DNA from: Clostridia bacterium
GTDB taxonomy: Bacteria > Bacillota > Clostridia > UMGS1883
Direction of reading: 5' to 3'
Length of the DNA: 8,931 nucleotides
Assembly (NCBI GenBank): GCA_021202495.1
Contig: JAJQCX010000010.1
Coordinates: 1-8,931, forward strand
The position numbers and the translations under genes were made by a program. The notes beneath the pieces were generated by a model that had not been told where the DNA came from, made no database searches, and saw only the letters and a list, made by a program, of their open reading frames with translations. Positions 1 to 8,605 of the stretch are shown one piece after another. The first letter of the stretch is position 1; each line of letters opens with the position of its first letter.

Positions 1-59
1 GTTTATACAGAGACACTTGAAAAATTATCTGTAAATCTTATTATACGAGGAGGCTCGCC

Positions 60-1007
60 ATGCAGGATGAAATTTTGACAAAAGCCATAGACAAATTGGG
101 AGGCGATTTTAACGCGATAGAATGGAAATATCTCGACGTACTACCCGGCAGCCCGCGTGAAAAAACGCAGCTTTGGCCCGGAAGCGAAAACGAGGACATA
201 ATCATCTGTGTCTATAAAGGAACGGAAATTTCAGAGCTCTTTCACCGACAGGATTTTTTCTTTTTCAATTTCGCCTACCGCGGCAATTACAGCGCTCTCA
301 GCTATCTTTTCGACAACCGAATTACCGTCCGCGAGGGAGAGTGCTACATCGGTCAGCCCTACGCCGGTTACGCGATAAACGACAAAAGCGAAACCGAAAC
401 GATAATCGTCGGAGTTTTGATAAAAACAGAGGCGTTTTTTAAAACATATTTTCACATTCTCTCCGCCGACAAAAAGCTCTTTCACTTCTTTCTGAACCCG
501 CAGATAAACGAGTTTTCGGATGAATATATTTTGCTCAAATTTGAAAACGAATTTTCCGTGCGCCGTCTTTTGGAGCTTATGATTGTCGAATACGCCGAAC
601 CGAAAGAAAACACGCAGGAAATTTTAAAATCGCTCACCCTCGCTCTTATGATGCTCGTCGCACGGCAATACAAAAAATCCGCTTCAAAAGAGGGAACAGA
701 GACCCTTTCGGGCAAAATAGTAAGCTACATCGGAGAACACTTAGATTCCGTCACGCTTCAAAGCGCAGCGCGGCATTTTTCCTATCACCCAAACTACATT
801 TCAGCCCTGCTCCCCAAGGAAATCGGCAAAACCTTTTCCGAAATCGTCCTCGATCAGCGCATGGAACGCGCCGTCGCTCTTTTAAACGGCACCAACCTCC
901 CCGTCAGCGAGGTCGCCTCTCTTCTCGGATATTCCAACAGCAGCAACTTCTACAAAGCATTCCGAGAATATTACGGCGCCTCTCCGAGAGAATTTCAAAA
1001 AAGATAA
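60..1007 (+). CDS. AraC-family transcriptional regulator
   Basis: A 315-residue cytoplasmic DNA-binding regulator of the AraC/XylS family. The C-terminal third holds the two helix-turn-helix units typical of the family. The first spans about residues 231-259 (VTLQSAARHFSYHPNYIS, then GKTF) and the second about 280-310, with the diagnostic LLGYSNSSNFYKAFREYYG followed by ASPREF. The first 200 or so residues have no strong motif I can name. Their aromatic-rich beta-strand pattern and position fit the cupin-like sensing domain of the family, but the ligand is unknown. Start choice: ATG at 60 follows GAGGAGG (47-53) at a 6-base spacing. In the first HTH the usual 'LFKKE.GK' segment reads LLPKEIGK, a mild oddity. 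The gene converges on rpoC and shares its terminator region, so no functional link to the polymerase is implied. Its promoter is not resolved: only 59 upstream bases are visible, with a TATACA at 4-9 as one weak -10 candidate. Confidence 0.93.
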   Translation: MQDEILTKAIDKLGGDFNAIEWKYLDVLPGSPREKTQLWPGSENEDIIICVYKGTEISELFHRQDFFFFNFAYRGNYSALSYLFDNRITVREGECYIGQPYAGYAINDKSETETIIVGVLIKTEAFFKTYFHILSADKKLFHFFLNPQINEFSDEYILLKFENEFSVRRLLELMIVEYAEPKENTQEILKSLTLALMMLVARQYKKSASKEGTETLSGKIVSYIGEHLDSVTLQSAARHFSYHPNYISALLPKEIGKTFSEIVLDQRMERAVALLNGTNLPVSEVASLLGYSNSSNFYKAFREYYGASPREFQKR

Positions 1008-1017
1008 ACTGCTGCAA

Positions 1018-1052
1018 AAATACGCCCCCTCCAAGCTTGAGGGAGCGTATTT
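1018..1052. terminator. Bidirectional intrinsic terminator between convergent araC-type gene and rpoC
   Basis: The arms AAATACGC-CCCTC (1018-1031, one internal mismatch at C1026/A1044) and GAGGG-GCGTATTT (1039-1052) form a 13-pair stem closing a 7-base loop. Reading rightward, the stem is followed by a T-rich stretch (TATTTAAAATTTC...), which suits the upstream regulator gene. Reading leftward, the stem begins 16 bases after the rpoC stop, and the opposite strand ends in TTTTT, part of which lies inside the stem. It therefore plausibly ends both transcripts. The leftward U-tract is short, so termination of rpoBC may be the weaker of the two. Confidence 0.8.
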
Positions 1053-1067
1053 ATTTAAAATTTCTTT

Positions 1068-4000
1068 TTATTCTTCAACCGCAGCCGCCTCTTCGGATTC
1101 GTCCGCATTCGCGTCTTCCGCGTCTTCGGGTTCATCGTCAAAGTCAAGCTCGTCGCCCGTGAGCTCAAGCTCGTCATCGTTGTCTTCTTCGAGAAGAGTG
1201 ATTCCCTCGTCGTCTTCCTCAATGGGCAAATCGGGGATTGTGAGCTTGTTGCCCACTGCCTCCTCGTCAACGTCGATTTCAAGATCGCGGTACATCGGAA
1301 CGCCGGTACCCGCGGGAATGAGCTTGCCGATGATAACGTTCTCCTTCAAGCCGACAAGCGGGTCTGTCTTGCCCTTTATCGCCGCGTCGGTCAGAACGCG
1401 CGTCGTCTCCTGGAACGATGCCGCCGAAAGGAACGAATCGGTCGCGAGCGCCGCCTTTGTGATACCCAAAAGCAGCTCCTTGCCCTGCGGAGGCTCCTTG
1501 CCCGCCGCCTCAAACTCCGCCACAATTTCAGGGAATTTGAGCCTGTCGACGGTATCGCCTACCAAATAATCCGAATCGCCCTCCGATTCAATCTTAACCT
1601 TTCTTATCATCTGGCGGATGATAACTTCAATATGCTTGTCGGAAATGTCAACGCCCTGTGAGCGGTAAACCTTCTGCACTTCCTTAACAAGATACTGCTG
1701 CACCGCCTCAACGCCCTTGATGCGCAAAATATCGTGCGGGTTAATTGAACCTGTCGTCAACGGGTCTGCCGCCTCAACTCTGTCGCCGTCCGCAACCTTT
1801 ATCGTCGCGCCGTAAGGAATGAATATCGTCTGCGACTCCATCGTCTCGTCGTTTGTGATAATAATTTCCGTCTTGCCCTTCGCGCGTGTAATTGTCACAA
1901 CGCCCGAAATGTCGGTGACAATCGCGACTCCCTTGGGCTTTCTCGCCTCGAAAAGCTCCTCGACACGCGGAAGACCCTGTGTGATGTCGTCTCCGGCAAC
2001 GCCGCCCGCGTGGAACGTTCTCATCGTAAGCTGCGTACCGGGCTCGCCGATAGACTGCGCCGCGATAATGCCGACAGCCTCGCCGATGTTCACCGGCTCG
2101 CCGCCGCGCGCAAGGTTCGCGCCGTAGCATGTTGCGCACACGCCTATCTTTGCGCGGCACGCAAGCACGCTGCGAATGAGCACTTCCTTGACTCTCGCGT
2201 CGTCAACGGCTTTCGCCATGTCGGAATTCATCATCGTACCCGCCTTGACGATAATCTCTCCCGTTTCGGGATGCGCGATGTCCTCAATCGCAACTCTGCC
2301 GACAAGTCTCTCCGAAAGAGGCTCAATCTCTTCTTTTCCTTCGTATATAGCGCTTACGACAATACCCTTGTTTGTGCCGCAGTCGAGCTCGCGAATGATA
2401 ACGTCCTGCGAAACGTCGACAAGTCTTCTTGTCAGATAGCCCGAGTCGGCTGTTCTGAGCGCCGTATCGGTAAGACCTTTTCTCGCGCCGTGCGTCGAAA
2501 TGAAATATTCCAATATATTAAGTCCCTCACGGAAGGACGAACGGATGGGAATTTCGACCGTGCGGCCGGAGGTATTCGCCATAAGTCCTCTCATTCCGGC
2601 AAGCTGACGAATTTGGTTGATACTACCGCGGGCGCCCGACGTTGCCATCATGTAGATGGGGTTAAATTCGCCGAGGTTATCAATCAAAGCCTTTGTAACC
2701 TTGTCGTTTGCGTCCTGCCATGTCTTGATAACGCTGTTGTAACGCTCATCGTCCGTGATAAGACCGCGGCGGTAGAGCTTTGTAATGCCTTCAATCTGTT
2801 CCTCGGCAGCGGCAAGGTATTCCTTCTTTGAGCCGGGGATTGCCATATCCGACACGCTTATCGTGATAGCGCCGCGCGTTGAGAACTTGTAGCCCGTGTC
2901 CTTTATCGCGTCAAGCACTTCCGACGTTCTCGTCGTGCCGTGAACCTTGATGCACTTATCTATAATCTTTGAAAGTACGCTCTTTGTAACCGTCTTTGTA
3001 ACCTCAAGCTTAAAGTGATCCTGCTCCCTTTCGCTCTCGGACACATAGAGGTTAATGTCCTGCGGAACGTTCGCGTTAAATATCAGCTGACCTACCGTGC
3101 ATTCGATCGTCGCCTGCTCCGGTGCGAACCGCTTAAATTTCAGCTCGTAATAGTCCTCGTTGCCCACTCTCACCTTGATGCGCGAGTGAAGTCCCACATA
3201 ATGCGCGTCATACGCAAGCATAGCCTCTGTAATCGAAGCAAATTCCTTTCCTACTCCGGGTTCGTCCTCTTTGATGATAGTGAGATAATAGCTTCCCAAA
3301 ACCATATCCTGCGTCGGCACCGTAACGGGACCGCCGTCCTGCGGCTTCAAAAGGTTATTCGCGCTCAGCATGAGGAACCTCGCCTCAGCCTGCGCTTCGG
3401 GCGAAAGCGGAACATGAACCGCCATCTGGTCGCCGTCGAAGTCGGCATTGAACGCCGTACAAACGAGCGGGTGCAGTCTTATTGCCTTGCCCTCAACAAG
3501 CACCGGTTCAAACGCCTGAATACCGAGCCTGTGCAGCGTAGGCGCACGGTTCAGCATTACGGGGTGATCCTTGATAACGCCCTCGAGCACATCCCAAACC
3601 TCAACGCGCGTTCTTTCAACCATTCTCTTTGCGCTCTTTATGTTGTGCGCCGCGCCGCTCTCAACAAGCTTCTTCATAACAAAGGGCTTAAAAAGCTCAA
3701 TCGCCATTTCCTTGGGCAGACCGCACTGATAAATCTTTAAGTCGGGACCTACAACGATAACGCTTCTTCCCGAATAGTCTACACGCTTTCCGAGCAAATT
3801 CTGACGGAAACGTCCCTGCTTACCCTTAAGCATATCCGAAAGAGATTTCAGCGCACGGTTGCCCGCGCCCGTTACGGGTCTTCCTCTGCGGCCGTTATCT
3901 ATGAGCGCGTCGACCGCTTCCTGCAGCATTCTCTTTTCGTTTCTCACAATGATGCTCGGAGCGCCCAGCTCCAAGAGCTTTTTAAGACGGTTGTTTCTGT

Positions 4001-4793
4001 TTATAACCCTTCTGTAAAGATCGTTCAAGTCGCTTGTCGCAAAGCGTCCGCCGTCAAGCTGAATGAGCGGGCGAATGTCCGGCGGAATAACCGGCACAAC
4101 GTCCATAATCATCCATTCCGGGCGGTTGTTTGATTTTCTGAACGACTCCACCAATTCGAGCCTTTTCGCAACCTTAGCCTTTTTCTGACCGCTCGAAGCC
4201 TTCATTTCTTCGCGAAGCTCGGTTGAAAGCTCATCGAGGTCAATGCGCTCCAAAAGCTCCTTTATCGCCTCCGCGCCCATGTCCGCGCGGAAGTGATTGC
4301 CGTATTTTTCAACATATGAATTGTATTCCTTTTCGGTCAAGGGCTGCTTTACCTTTAAATCGCCGATGCCCTCGTCAACATCTAAAACAACATACTGTGC
4401 AAAATACAAAATCTTTTCCAAAACGCTCGGTGAAATGTCGAGCATGAGACCGATTCTCGACGGAATACCCTTAACGTACCAAATGTGCGACACGGGCGCC
4501 GCAAGCTCAATGTGCCCCATTCTCTCGCGTCTTACCTTCGAGCGTGTGACCTCAACGCCGCAGCGGTCGCAGATAACGCCCTTGTGTCTTATTCTCTTAT
4601 ATTTGCCGCAATGGCACTCCCAGTCCTTTGTCGGTCCGAAAATCCTTTCGCAGTAAAGTCCGAAAGGCTCCGGTTTAAGCGTTCTGTAATTTATAGTTTC
4701 GGGCTTTTTTACTTCGCCGTACGACCACTCGTTTTTGATCTTGTCCGGAGAGGCAAGCCCTATTCTGATAGAGCTAAAAGTGTTAAAATCCAT
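1068..4793 (-). CDS. rpoC: DNA-directed RNA polymerase subunit beta'
   Basis: Largest subunit of RNA polymerase. It carries the catalytic magnesium site and forms the clamp with beta, alpha2, omega and sigma. From the ATG at 4793 it is 1241 residues. Visible landmarks in this numbering: N-terminal zinc site C60, C62, C75, C78 (ECHCGKY, ICDRCG); sigma-binding clamp helices about 255-300; active-site NADFDGD at 449-455; bridge helix about 763-797 (THGARKGLTDTALRTADSGY); second zinc site C805, C879, C886, C889; trigger loop with M924, R925, H928 (TQLTMRTFHAGG) and no large insertion after it. Start choice: the open frame extends to a GTG at 4802, but ATG 4793 has GGTGA (4803-4799) five bases ahead and places the first zinc cysteine at residue 60, as in Bacillus subtilis. 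The last 70 or so residues are strongly acidic, and length slightly exceeds the roughly 1200 of B. subtilis. It is cotranscribed behind rpoB with a 59-base gap. Confidence 0.98.
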   Translation of the reverse strand: MDFNTFSSIRIGLASPDKIKNEWSYGEVKKPETINYRTLKPEPFGLYCERIFGPTKDWECHCGKYKRIRHKGVICDRCGVEVTRSKVRRERMGHIELAAPVSHIWYVKGIPSRIGLMLDISPSVLEKILYFAQYVVLDVDEGIGDLKVKQPLTEKEYNSYVEKYGNHFRADMGAEAIKELLERIDLDELSTELREEMKASSGQKKAKVAKRLELVESFRKSNNRPEWMIMDVVPVIPPDIRPLIQLDGGRFATSDLNDLYRRVINRNNRLKKLLELGAPSIIVRNEKRMLQEAVDALIDNGRRGRPVTGAGNRALKSLSDMLKGKQGRFRQNLLGKRVDYSGRSVIVVGPDLKIYQCGLPKEMAIELFKPFVMKKLVESGAAHNIKSAKRMVERTRVEVWDVLEGVIKDHPVMLNRAPTLHRLGIQAFEPVLVEGKAIRLHPLVCTAFNADFDGDQMAVHVPLSPEAQAEARFLMLSANNLLKPQDGGPVTVPTQDMVLGSYYLTIIKEDEPGVGKEFASITEAMLAYDAHYVGLHSRIKVRVGNEDYYELKFKRFAPEQATIECTVGQLIFNANVPQDINLYVSESEREQDHFKLEVTKTVTKSVLSKIIDKCIKVHGTTRTSEVLDAIKDTGYKFSTRGAITISVSDMAIPGSKKEYLAAAEEQIEGITKLYRRGLITDDERYNSVIKTWQDANDKVTKALIDNLGEFNPIYMMATSGARGSINQIRQLAGMRGLMANTSGRTVEIPIRSSFREGLNILEYFISTHGARKGLTDTALRTADSGYLTRRLVDVSQDVIIRELDCGTNKGIVVSAIYEGKEEIEPLSERLVGRVAIEDIAHPETGEIIVKAGTMMNSDMAKAVDDARVKEVLIRSVLACRAKIGVCATCYGANLARGGEPVNIGEAVGIIAAQSIGEPGTQLTMRTFHAGGVAGDDITQGLPRVEELFEARKPKGVAIVTDISGVVTITRAKGKTEIIITNDETMESQTIFIPYGATIKVADGDRVEAADPLTTGSINPHDILRIKGVEAVQQYLVKEVQKVYRSQGVDISDKHIEVIIRQMIRKVKIESEGDSDYLVGDTVDRLKFPEIVAEFEAAGKEPPQGKELLLGITKAALATDSFLSAASFQETTRVLTDAAIKGKTDPLVGLKENVIIGKLIPAGTGVPMYRDLEIDVDEEAVGNKLTIPDLPIEEDDEGITLLEEDNDDELELTGDELDFDDEPEDAEDANADESEEAAAVEE

Positions 4794-4829
4794 CGTACTC
4801 ACCGTTCACTCATTTATTGAGTTCCTTTC
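4793..4829 (-). promoter_or_regulatory. rpoC translation initiation region with two Shine-Dalgarno sequences
   Basis: Reading leftward, the rpoB-rpoC gap holds GAAAGGAA (4829-4822), a small hairpin ACTCA-ATAAA-TGAGT (4822-4808), then GGTGAG (4803-4798) and ATG (4793). GGTGA can pair with the anti-Shine-Dalgarno at a good distance from ATG 4793, which decides that start. The upstream AAAGGA instead suits an ATG at 4813 that opens a four-codon frame (Met-Ser-Glu-Arg-stop). Its TGA (4801-4799) overlaps a GTG (4802-4800) in the rpoC frame. If the hairpin folds, AAAGGA also comes within about six bases of that GTG. I infer coupling or standby roles; only the sequence elements themselves are seen. 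Confidence 0.6.
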
Positions 4830-4852
4830 TTCAAAGTTTTGACCAAATGTGA

Positions 4853-7800
4853 TCATGCGTTTTCCTCTTGCTCAATCGCCATAAGCTCCTCGTCGGTGGG
4901 TTCAAGGTCAAACTCATCTTCCTCATCGTCCGACGAACCGTAGGCATATTCCTCGTGATCTTCGCTCTTTGTCGCTCCGAGAAGTTCGTTCAACATTTCG
5001 TCCTCTTCCATCGTCCTGAATCCCGAATTTTCGTCAAAACCGTCCTCAACAGTCTTCATATTTTCATCACGGTATTCCTCATTCGGCAAATCGTCGTCAT
5101 CGTCGCCGATGGCCTTAAGGTCGATAATATCGCCGTTTTCGTCCAAAACGTCAACGTCAAGCGCCAAGCTCTGCAATTCCTTCACCAAAACCTTAAACGA
5201 CTCGGGAATGCCGGGTTTCGGCACATTTTCGCCCTTCACAATCGCCTCGTATGTCTTAACTCTTCCCGTAACATCGTCGGACTTTATCGTCAAAATTTCT
5301 TGGAGGGTGTACGCCGCGCCGTATGCCTCAAGCGCCCAAACCTCCATCTCGCCGAATCTCTGACCGCCGAACTGCGCCTTGCCGCCCAAGGGCTGCTGTG
5401 TTACGAGCGCGTAAGGACCTGTCGAGCGCGCATGGATTTTATCGTCAACAAGATGGTGGAGCTTTAAGTAATACATATAGCCCACCGTTACCGGGTTGTC
5501 AAACTGCTCGCCCGTTCTGCCGTCGTAAAGAATTGTCTTTCCGCCGGATCTTATGCCCGCCTTTTCCAAAAGCTCCTGAACGTCCGTCTCATTCGCGCCG
5601 TCAAATACGCTTGTCGCGACCTTAAATCCGAGCTTTTTCGCCGCCATGCCCAAGTGAACCTCAAGCACCTGTCCGATATTCATACGGCTGGGAACGCCCA
5701 AGGGGTTAAGCACAATGTCAAGCGGCGTGCCGTCGGGCAAAAACGGCATATCCTCGCTCGGCAAAATTCTCGAAACGACACCCTTGTTTCCGTGTCTTCC
5801 CGCCATCTTATCTCCGACGGAAATTTTTCTCTTCTGTATAATATAGCAGCGTACAACCTCGTTTACTCCCGGCGGCAGCTCGTCGCCGTTTTCGCGGGTA
5901 AACACCTTAACATCCTTAATAATACCGTACTCGCCGTGCGGCACACGCAGCGACGTATCTCTTACCTCGCGTGCCTTTTCGCCGAATATCGCGCGAAGAA
6001 GTCTCTCTTCGGGCGTCAGCTCCGTTTCGCCCTTGGGCGTAACCTTTCCGACAAGTATATCCCCCGCGCGTACCTCCGCGCCTATGCGGATAATTCCGCG
6101 CGAATCGAGGTCTTTCAGCGCGTCCTCGCCGACGTTCGGAATGTCGCGCGTGATGTCCTCGGGACCGAGCTTTGTATCGCGCGATTCGGACTCATATTCC
6201 TCAACATGGATCGACGTGAACCAGTCGTCGCGGACAAGATGCTCGTTCAAGAGAACCGCGTCCTCGTAGTTGTAGCCTTCCCACGTCATAAAGCCGATAA
6301 GCACGTTTCTTCCGAGCGCAATCTCGCCGTTGTCGGTCGAAGGACCGTCCGCGATTATATCGCCCTTTTCAACTCTTTCGCCCTGCGAAACGATAGGTCT
6401 CTGGTTAATGCAGGTCGACTGGTTCGATCTCTTAAACTTCAAAAGGTGATACGTGTGCTTTTCGCCTATATCGTCCTTGATAACAATCGTATCGGCTGAG
6501 ACTTTATCGATAACGCCGCTCTGCTTTGCGAGCACAACAACGCCCGAGTCCTTTGCCGCCTTGTATTCCATACCCGTACCGATGATGGGCGATTCGGGCT
6601 TTAACAGCGGCACCGCCTGACGCTGCATGTTCGAGCCCATAAGAGCGCGGTTTGCGTCGTCGTTTTCAAGGAATGGTATCATCGCCGTTGCGACAGATAC
6701 AACCTGCTTGGGCGAAACGTCCATGTAATCGATGTTTCTCGCCGGAACTTCGAGGATTTCCTCTTTGTGGCGCGCCGCAACTCTGTTTCTCAAAAATTTG
6801 CCGTCTTCGCCCAGCGGCTCGTTCGCCTGCGCTACAACGTAGTTGTCCTCAACGTCGGCAGTCATATATTCAATTTCGTCGGTTACAATGCCCTCGCCCT
6901 TGATAACCTTTCTGTAGGGCGATTCGATAAATCCGTATTCATTCACCTTCGCATAGCACGAAAGGGAGCTGATAAGTCCGATGTTCGGTCCTTCCGGCGA
7001 TTCTATGGGGCACATTCTGCCGTAGTGCGTGTAGTGCACGTCGCGCACCTCAAAGCCCGCGCGCTCTCTTGAAAGTCCGCCCGGTCCCAACGCGGAAAGT
7101 CTTCTCTTATGCGTCAATTCTCCGAGAGGATTCGTCTGATCCATGAACTGGCTCAACTGTGATGAACCGAAGAACTCTTTTACAGCCGCAGTTATCGGGC
7201 GAATGTTTACCAAACTCTGCGGAGTTACAATGTCAAGCTCCTGAGTTGACATTCTCTCCTTAACGCCTCTGTCCATTCTCGCCAAACCAATGCGGAACTG
7301 GTTTTGCAAAAGCTCGCCCACGCATCTCAAGCGGCGGTTGCCCAAATGGTCGATGTCGTCCGCCTGTCCTATTCCGTCAGCCAGGTTCGAGCAGTAGTTT
7401 ATCGAAGCGAAAATGTCGTCAACCGTGATGTGCTTGGGTACAAGCTCGTCAATGCGCTTCTGCATTGCTTTCTTAATATCTTCTTCGGATTCGTTTTCCT
7501 CCAAAATTGCGTCCATCACGCTCTTTGAAACCATTTCGTGTGTAATGTCCGACACGTCAAACGGCAGATAATATTTCAAATCAATCATATTGTTTGAAAA
7601 TACCGTTACAAGTCTGTCCTCAACCGACAGCACAACGCGGTTTATGCCGGCTTGCTGTATAGCCGTCGCCTGCGCGTTTGAAATTGTCTCTCCCGCCTTT
7701 ACGAATACTTCACCCGTTTCGGGGTCGACAATGTCCTCGCCCGCCGTGTGCCCCGCAATTCTCTTTGCGAGCGCGAGCTTCAAATTATATTTATATCTTC

Positions 7801-8605
7801 CCACCTTCGCCAAATCATAGCGACGCGGGTCAAAGAACAAATTTGTGATAAGCGTCGTCGCGCTTTCAATCGTCGGCGGCTCGCCCGGGCGCAGCTTGCG
7901 GTAAACCTCAAGCATACCCTCCTCCCTGTTCTTCGTCGGGTATTTTTCAAGCGTTGTCTTAAGCTTTATGTCGTCGCCGAAAAGCTCCATAATCTGCGCG
8001 TCGGTTTCAAGTCCGAGTGCTTTTATCAAAACCGTTACCGGAAGCTTCCTCGTCCTATCTATTCTCACATGGAAAATATCGTTCGAGTCCGTCTCATATT
8101 CGAGCCACGCGCCGCGGTTGGGAATAACAGTTGAGTTGATAAGCTTTTTGCCGCTCTTATCGAATTTCTGTTCATAATATATGCCGGGCGAGCGGACAAG
8201 CTGCGTTACGATAACGCGCTCCGCGCCATTGATAATGAACGTTCCCTGTTCCGTCATTATCGGAAATTCGCCCATGAAAATTTCCTGTTCCTTAATTTCG
8301 CCCGTCTCGCTGTTGATGAGACGCGCGTTTACTCTCAGCGGAGCCGCGTAATTCACATCGCGTTCCTTACACTCTTCAATCGAATACTTCGGGCTCTCGT
8401 CCATTCTGTACGAGCCGAATTCAAGCTTCAAGTTGCCCGAATAGTCCGTAATGGGGGACACGTCGCGAAAAACCTCTTTCAGTCCGTCCTCGACAAACCA
8501 TTCGTATGACTTGCGCTGCAAATCGATAAGGTTGGGCATCTCCAAAACCTCGTCGATTTTGGAAAAGCTCATTCGCTCGTTTTTCCCTAATTTTATCGGA
8601 TGCAA
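4853..8605 (-). CDS. rpoB: DNA-directed RNA polymerase subunit beta
   Basis: Second-largest core subunit of RNA polymerase. It forms the opposite jaw of the active-site cleft and is the target of rifampicin. From the TTG at 8605 it is 1250 residues. Visible landmarks in this numbering: lobe/protrusion motifs GTFIINGAERVIV about 121-133; rifampicin pocket about 480-507 (SSQLSQFMDQTNPLGEL, THKRRLSALG); fork region CPIESPEGPNIGLI about 532-545; active-site lysine segment GDKMAGRHGNKG about 931-942; C-terminal clamp segment STGPYALVTQQPLGGKAQFG about 1061-1080. Start choice: the open frame extends to a GTG at 8614, but that GTG lies inside the Shine-Dalgarno AGGTGAT. TTG 8605 is correctly spaced and gives Met-His-Pro at the N-terminus, close to clostridial beta proteins (MVHP...). 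The last 85 or so residues are very acidic (for example DDDDD at 1168-1172), which explains the length above the roughly 1190 of B. subtilis. It is first in the rpoBC unit, behind its own promoter. Confidence 0.98.
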   Translation of the reverse strand: MHPIKLGKNERMSFSKIDEVLEMPNLIDLQRKSYEWFVEDGLKEVFRDVSPITDYSGNLKLEFGSYRMDESPKYSIEECKERDVNYAAPLRVNARLINSETGEIKEQEIFMGEFPIMTEQGTFIINGAERVIVTQLVRSPGIYYEQKFDKSGKKLINSTVIPNRGAWLEYETDSNDIFHVRIDRTRKLPVTVLIKALGLETDAQIMELFGDDIKLKTTLEKYPTKNREEGMLEVYRKLRPGEPPTIESATTLITNLFFDPRRYDLAKVGRYKYNLKLALAKRIAGHTAGEDIVDPETGEVFVKAGETISNAQATAIQQAGINRVVLSVEDRLVTVFSNNMIDLKYYLPFDVSDITHEMVSKSVMDAILEENESEEDIKKAMQKRIDELVPKHITVDDIFASINYCSNLADGIGQADDIDHLGNRRLRCVGELLQNQFRIGLARMDRGVKERMSTQELDIVTPQSLVNIRPITAAVKEFFGSSQLSQFMDQTNPLGELTHKRRLSALGPGGLSRERAGFEVRDVHYTHYGRMCPIESPEGPNIGLISSLSCYAKVNEYGFIESPYRKVIKGEGIVTDEIEYMTADVEDNYVVAQANEPLGEDGKFLRNRVAARHKEEILEVPARNIDYMDVSPKQVVSVATAMIPFLENDDANRALMGSNMQRQAVPLLKPESPIIGTGMEYKAAKDSGVVVLAKQSGVIDKVSADTIVIKDDIGEKHTYHLLKFKRSNQSTCINQRPIVSQGERVEKGDIIADGPSTDNGEIALGRNVLIGFMTWEGYNYEDAVLLNEHLVRDDWFTSIHVEEYESESRDTKLGPEDITRDIPNVGEDALKDLDSRGIIRIGAEVRAGDILVGKVTPKGETELTPEERLLRAIFGEKAREVRDTSLRVPHGEYGIIKDVKVFTRENGDELPPGVNEVVRCYIIQKRKISVGDKMAGRHGNKGVVSRILPSEDMPFLPDGTPLDIVLNPLGVPSRMNIGQVLEVHLGMAAKKLGFKVATSVFDGANETDVQELLEKAGIRSGGKTILYDGRTGEQFDNPVTVGYMYYLKLHHLVDDKIHARSTGPYALVTQQPLGGKAQFGGQRFGEMEVWALEAYGAAYTLQEILTIKSDDVTGRVKTYEAIVKGENVPKPGIPESFKVLVKELQSLALDVDVLDENGDIIDLKAIGDDDDDLPNEEYRDENMKTVEDGFDENSGFRTMEEDEMLNELLGATKSEDHEEYAYGSSDDEEDEFDLEPTDEELMAIEQEENA

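Noticed and set aside
17..44. TTGAAA ... TATTAT as a promoter for the AraC-type gene
   Set aside because: Initiation from it would fall inside the Shine-Dalgarno at 47-53, leaving no usable leader.
1159..1569. Serine-rich + strand open frame opposite the rpoC tail
   Set aside because: The serine runs are the complement of Asp/Glu codons of the acidic tail, not a real low-complexity protein.
2010..2831. A 273-codon open frame on the + strand inside rpoC
   Set aside because: It lies antisense to highly conserved rpoC sequence, has no ribosome binding site and no recognisable domain; it is a by-product of rpoC codon use.
3015..3740. A 241-codon + strand open frame opposite rpoC
   Set aside because: Antisense shadow with Arg/His/Leu-rich composition and no motif.
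4868..5467. A 199-codon + strand open frame opposite the rpoB 3' end
   Set aside because: Its hydrophobic first part is the complement of the acidic beta tail codons; no ribosome binding site.
5654..6499. A 281-codon + strand open frame opposite rpoB
   Set aside because: Antisense shadow of conserved rpoB; no start signal and no recognisable family.
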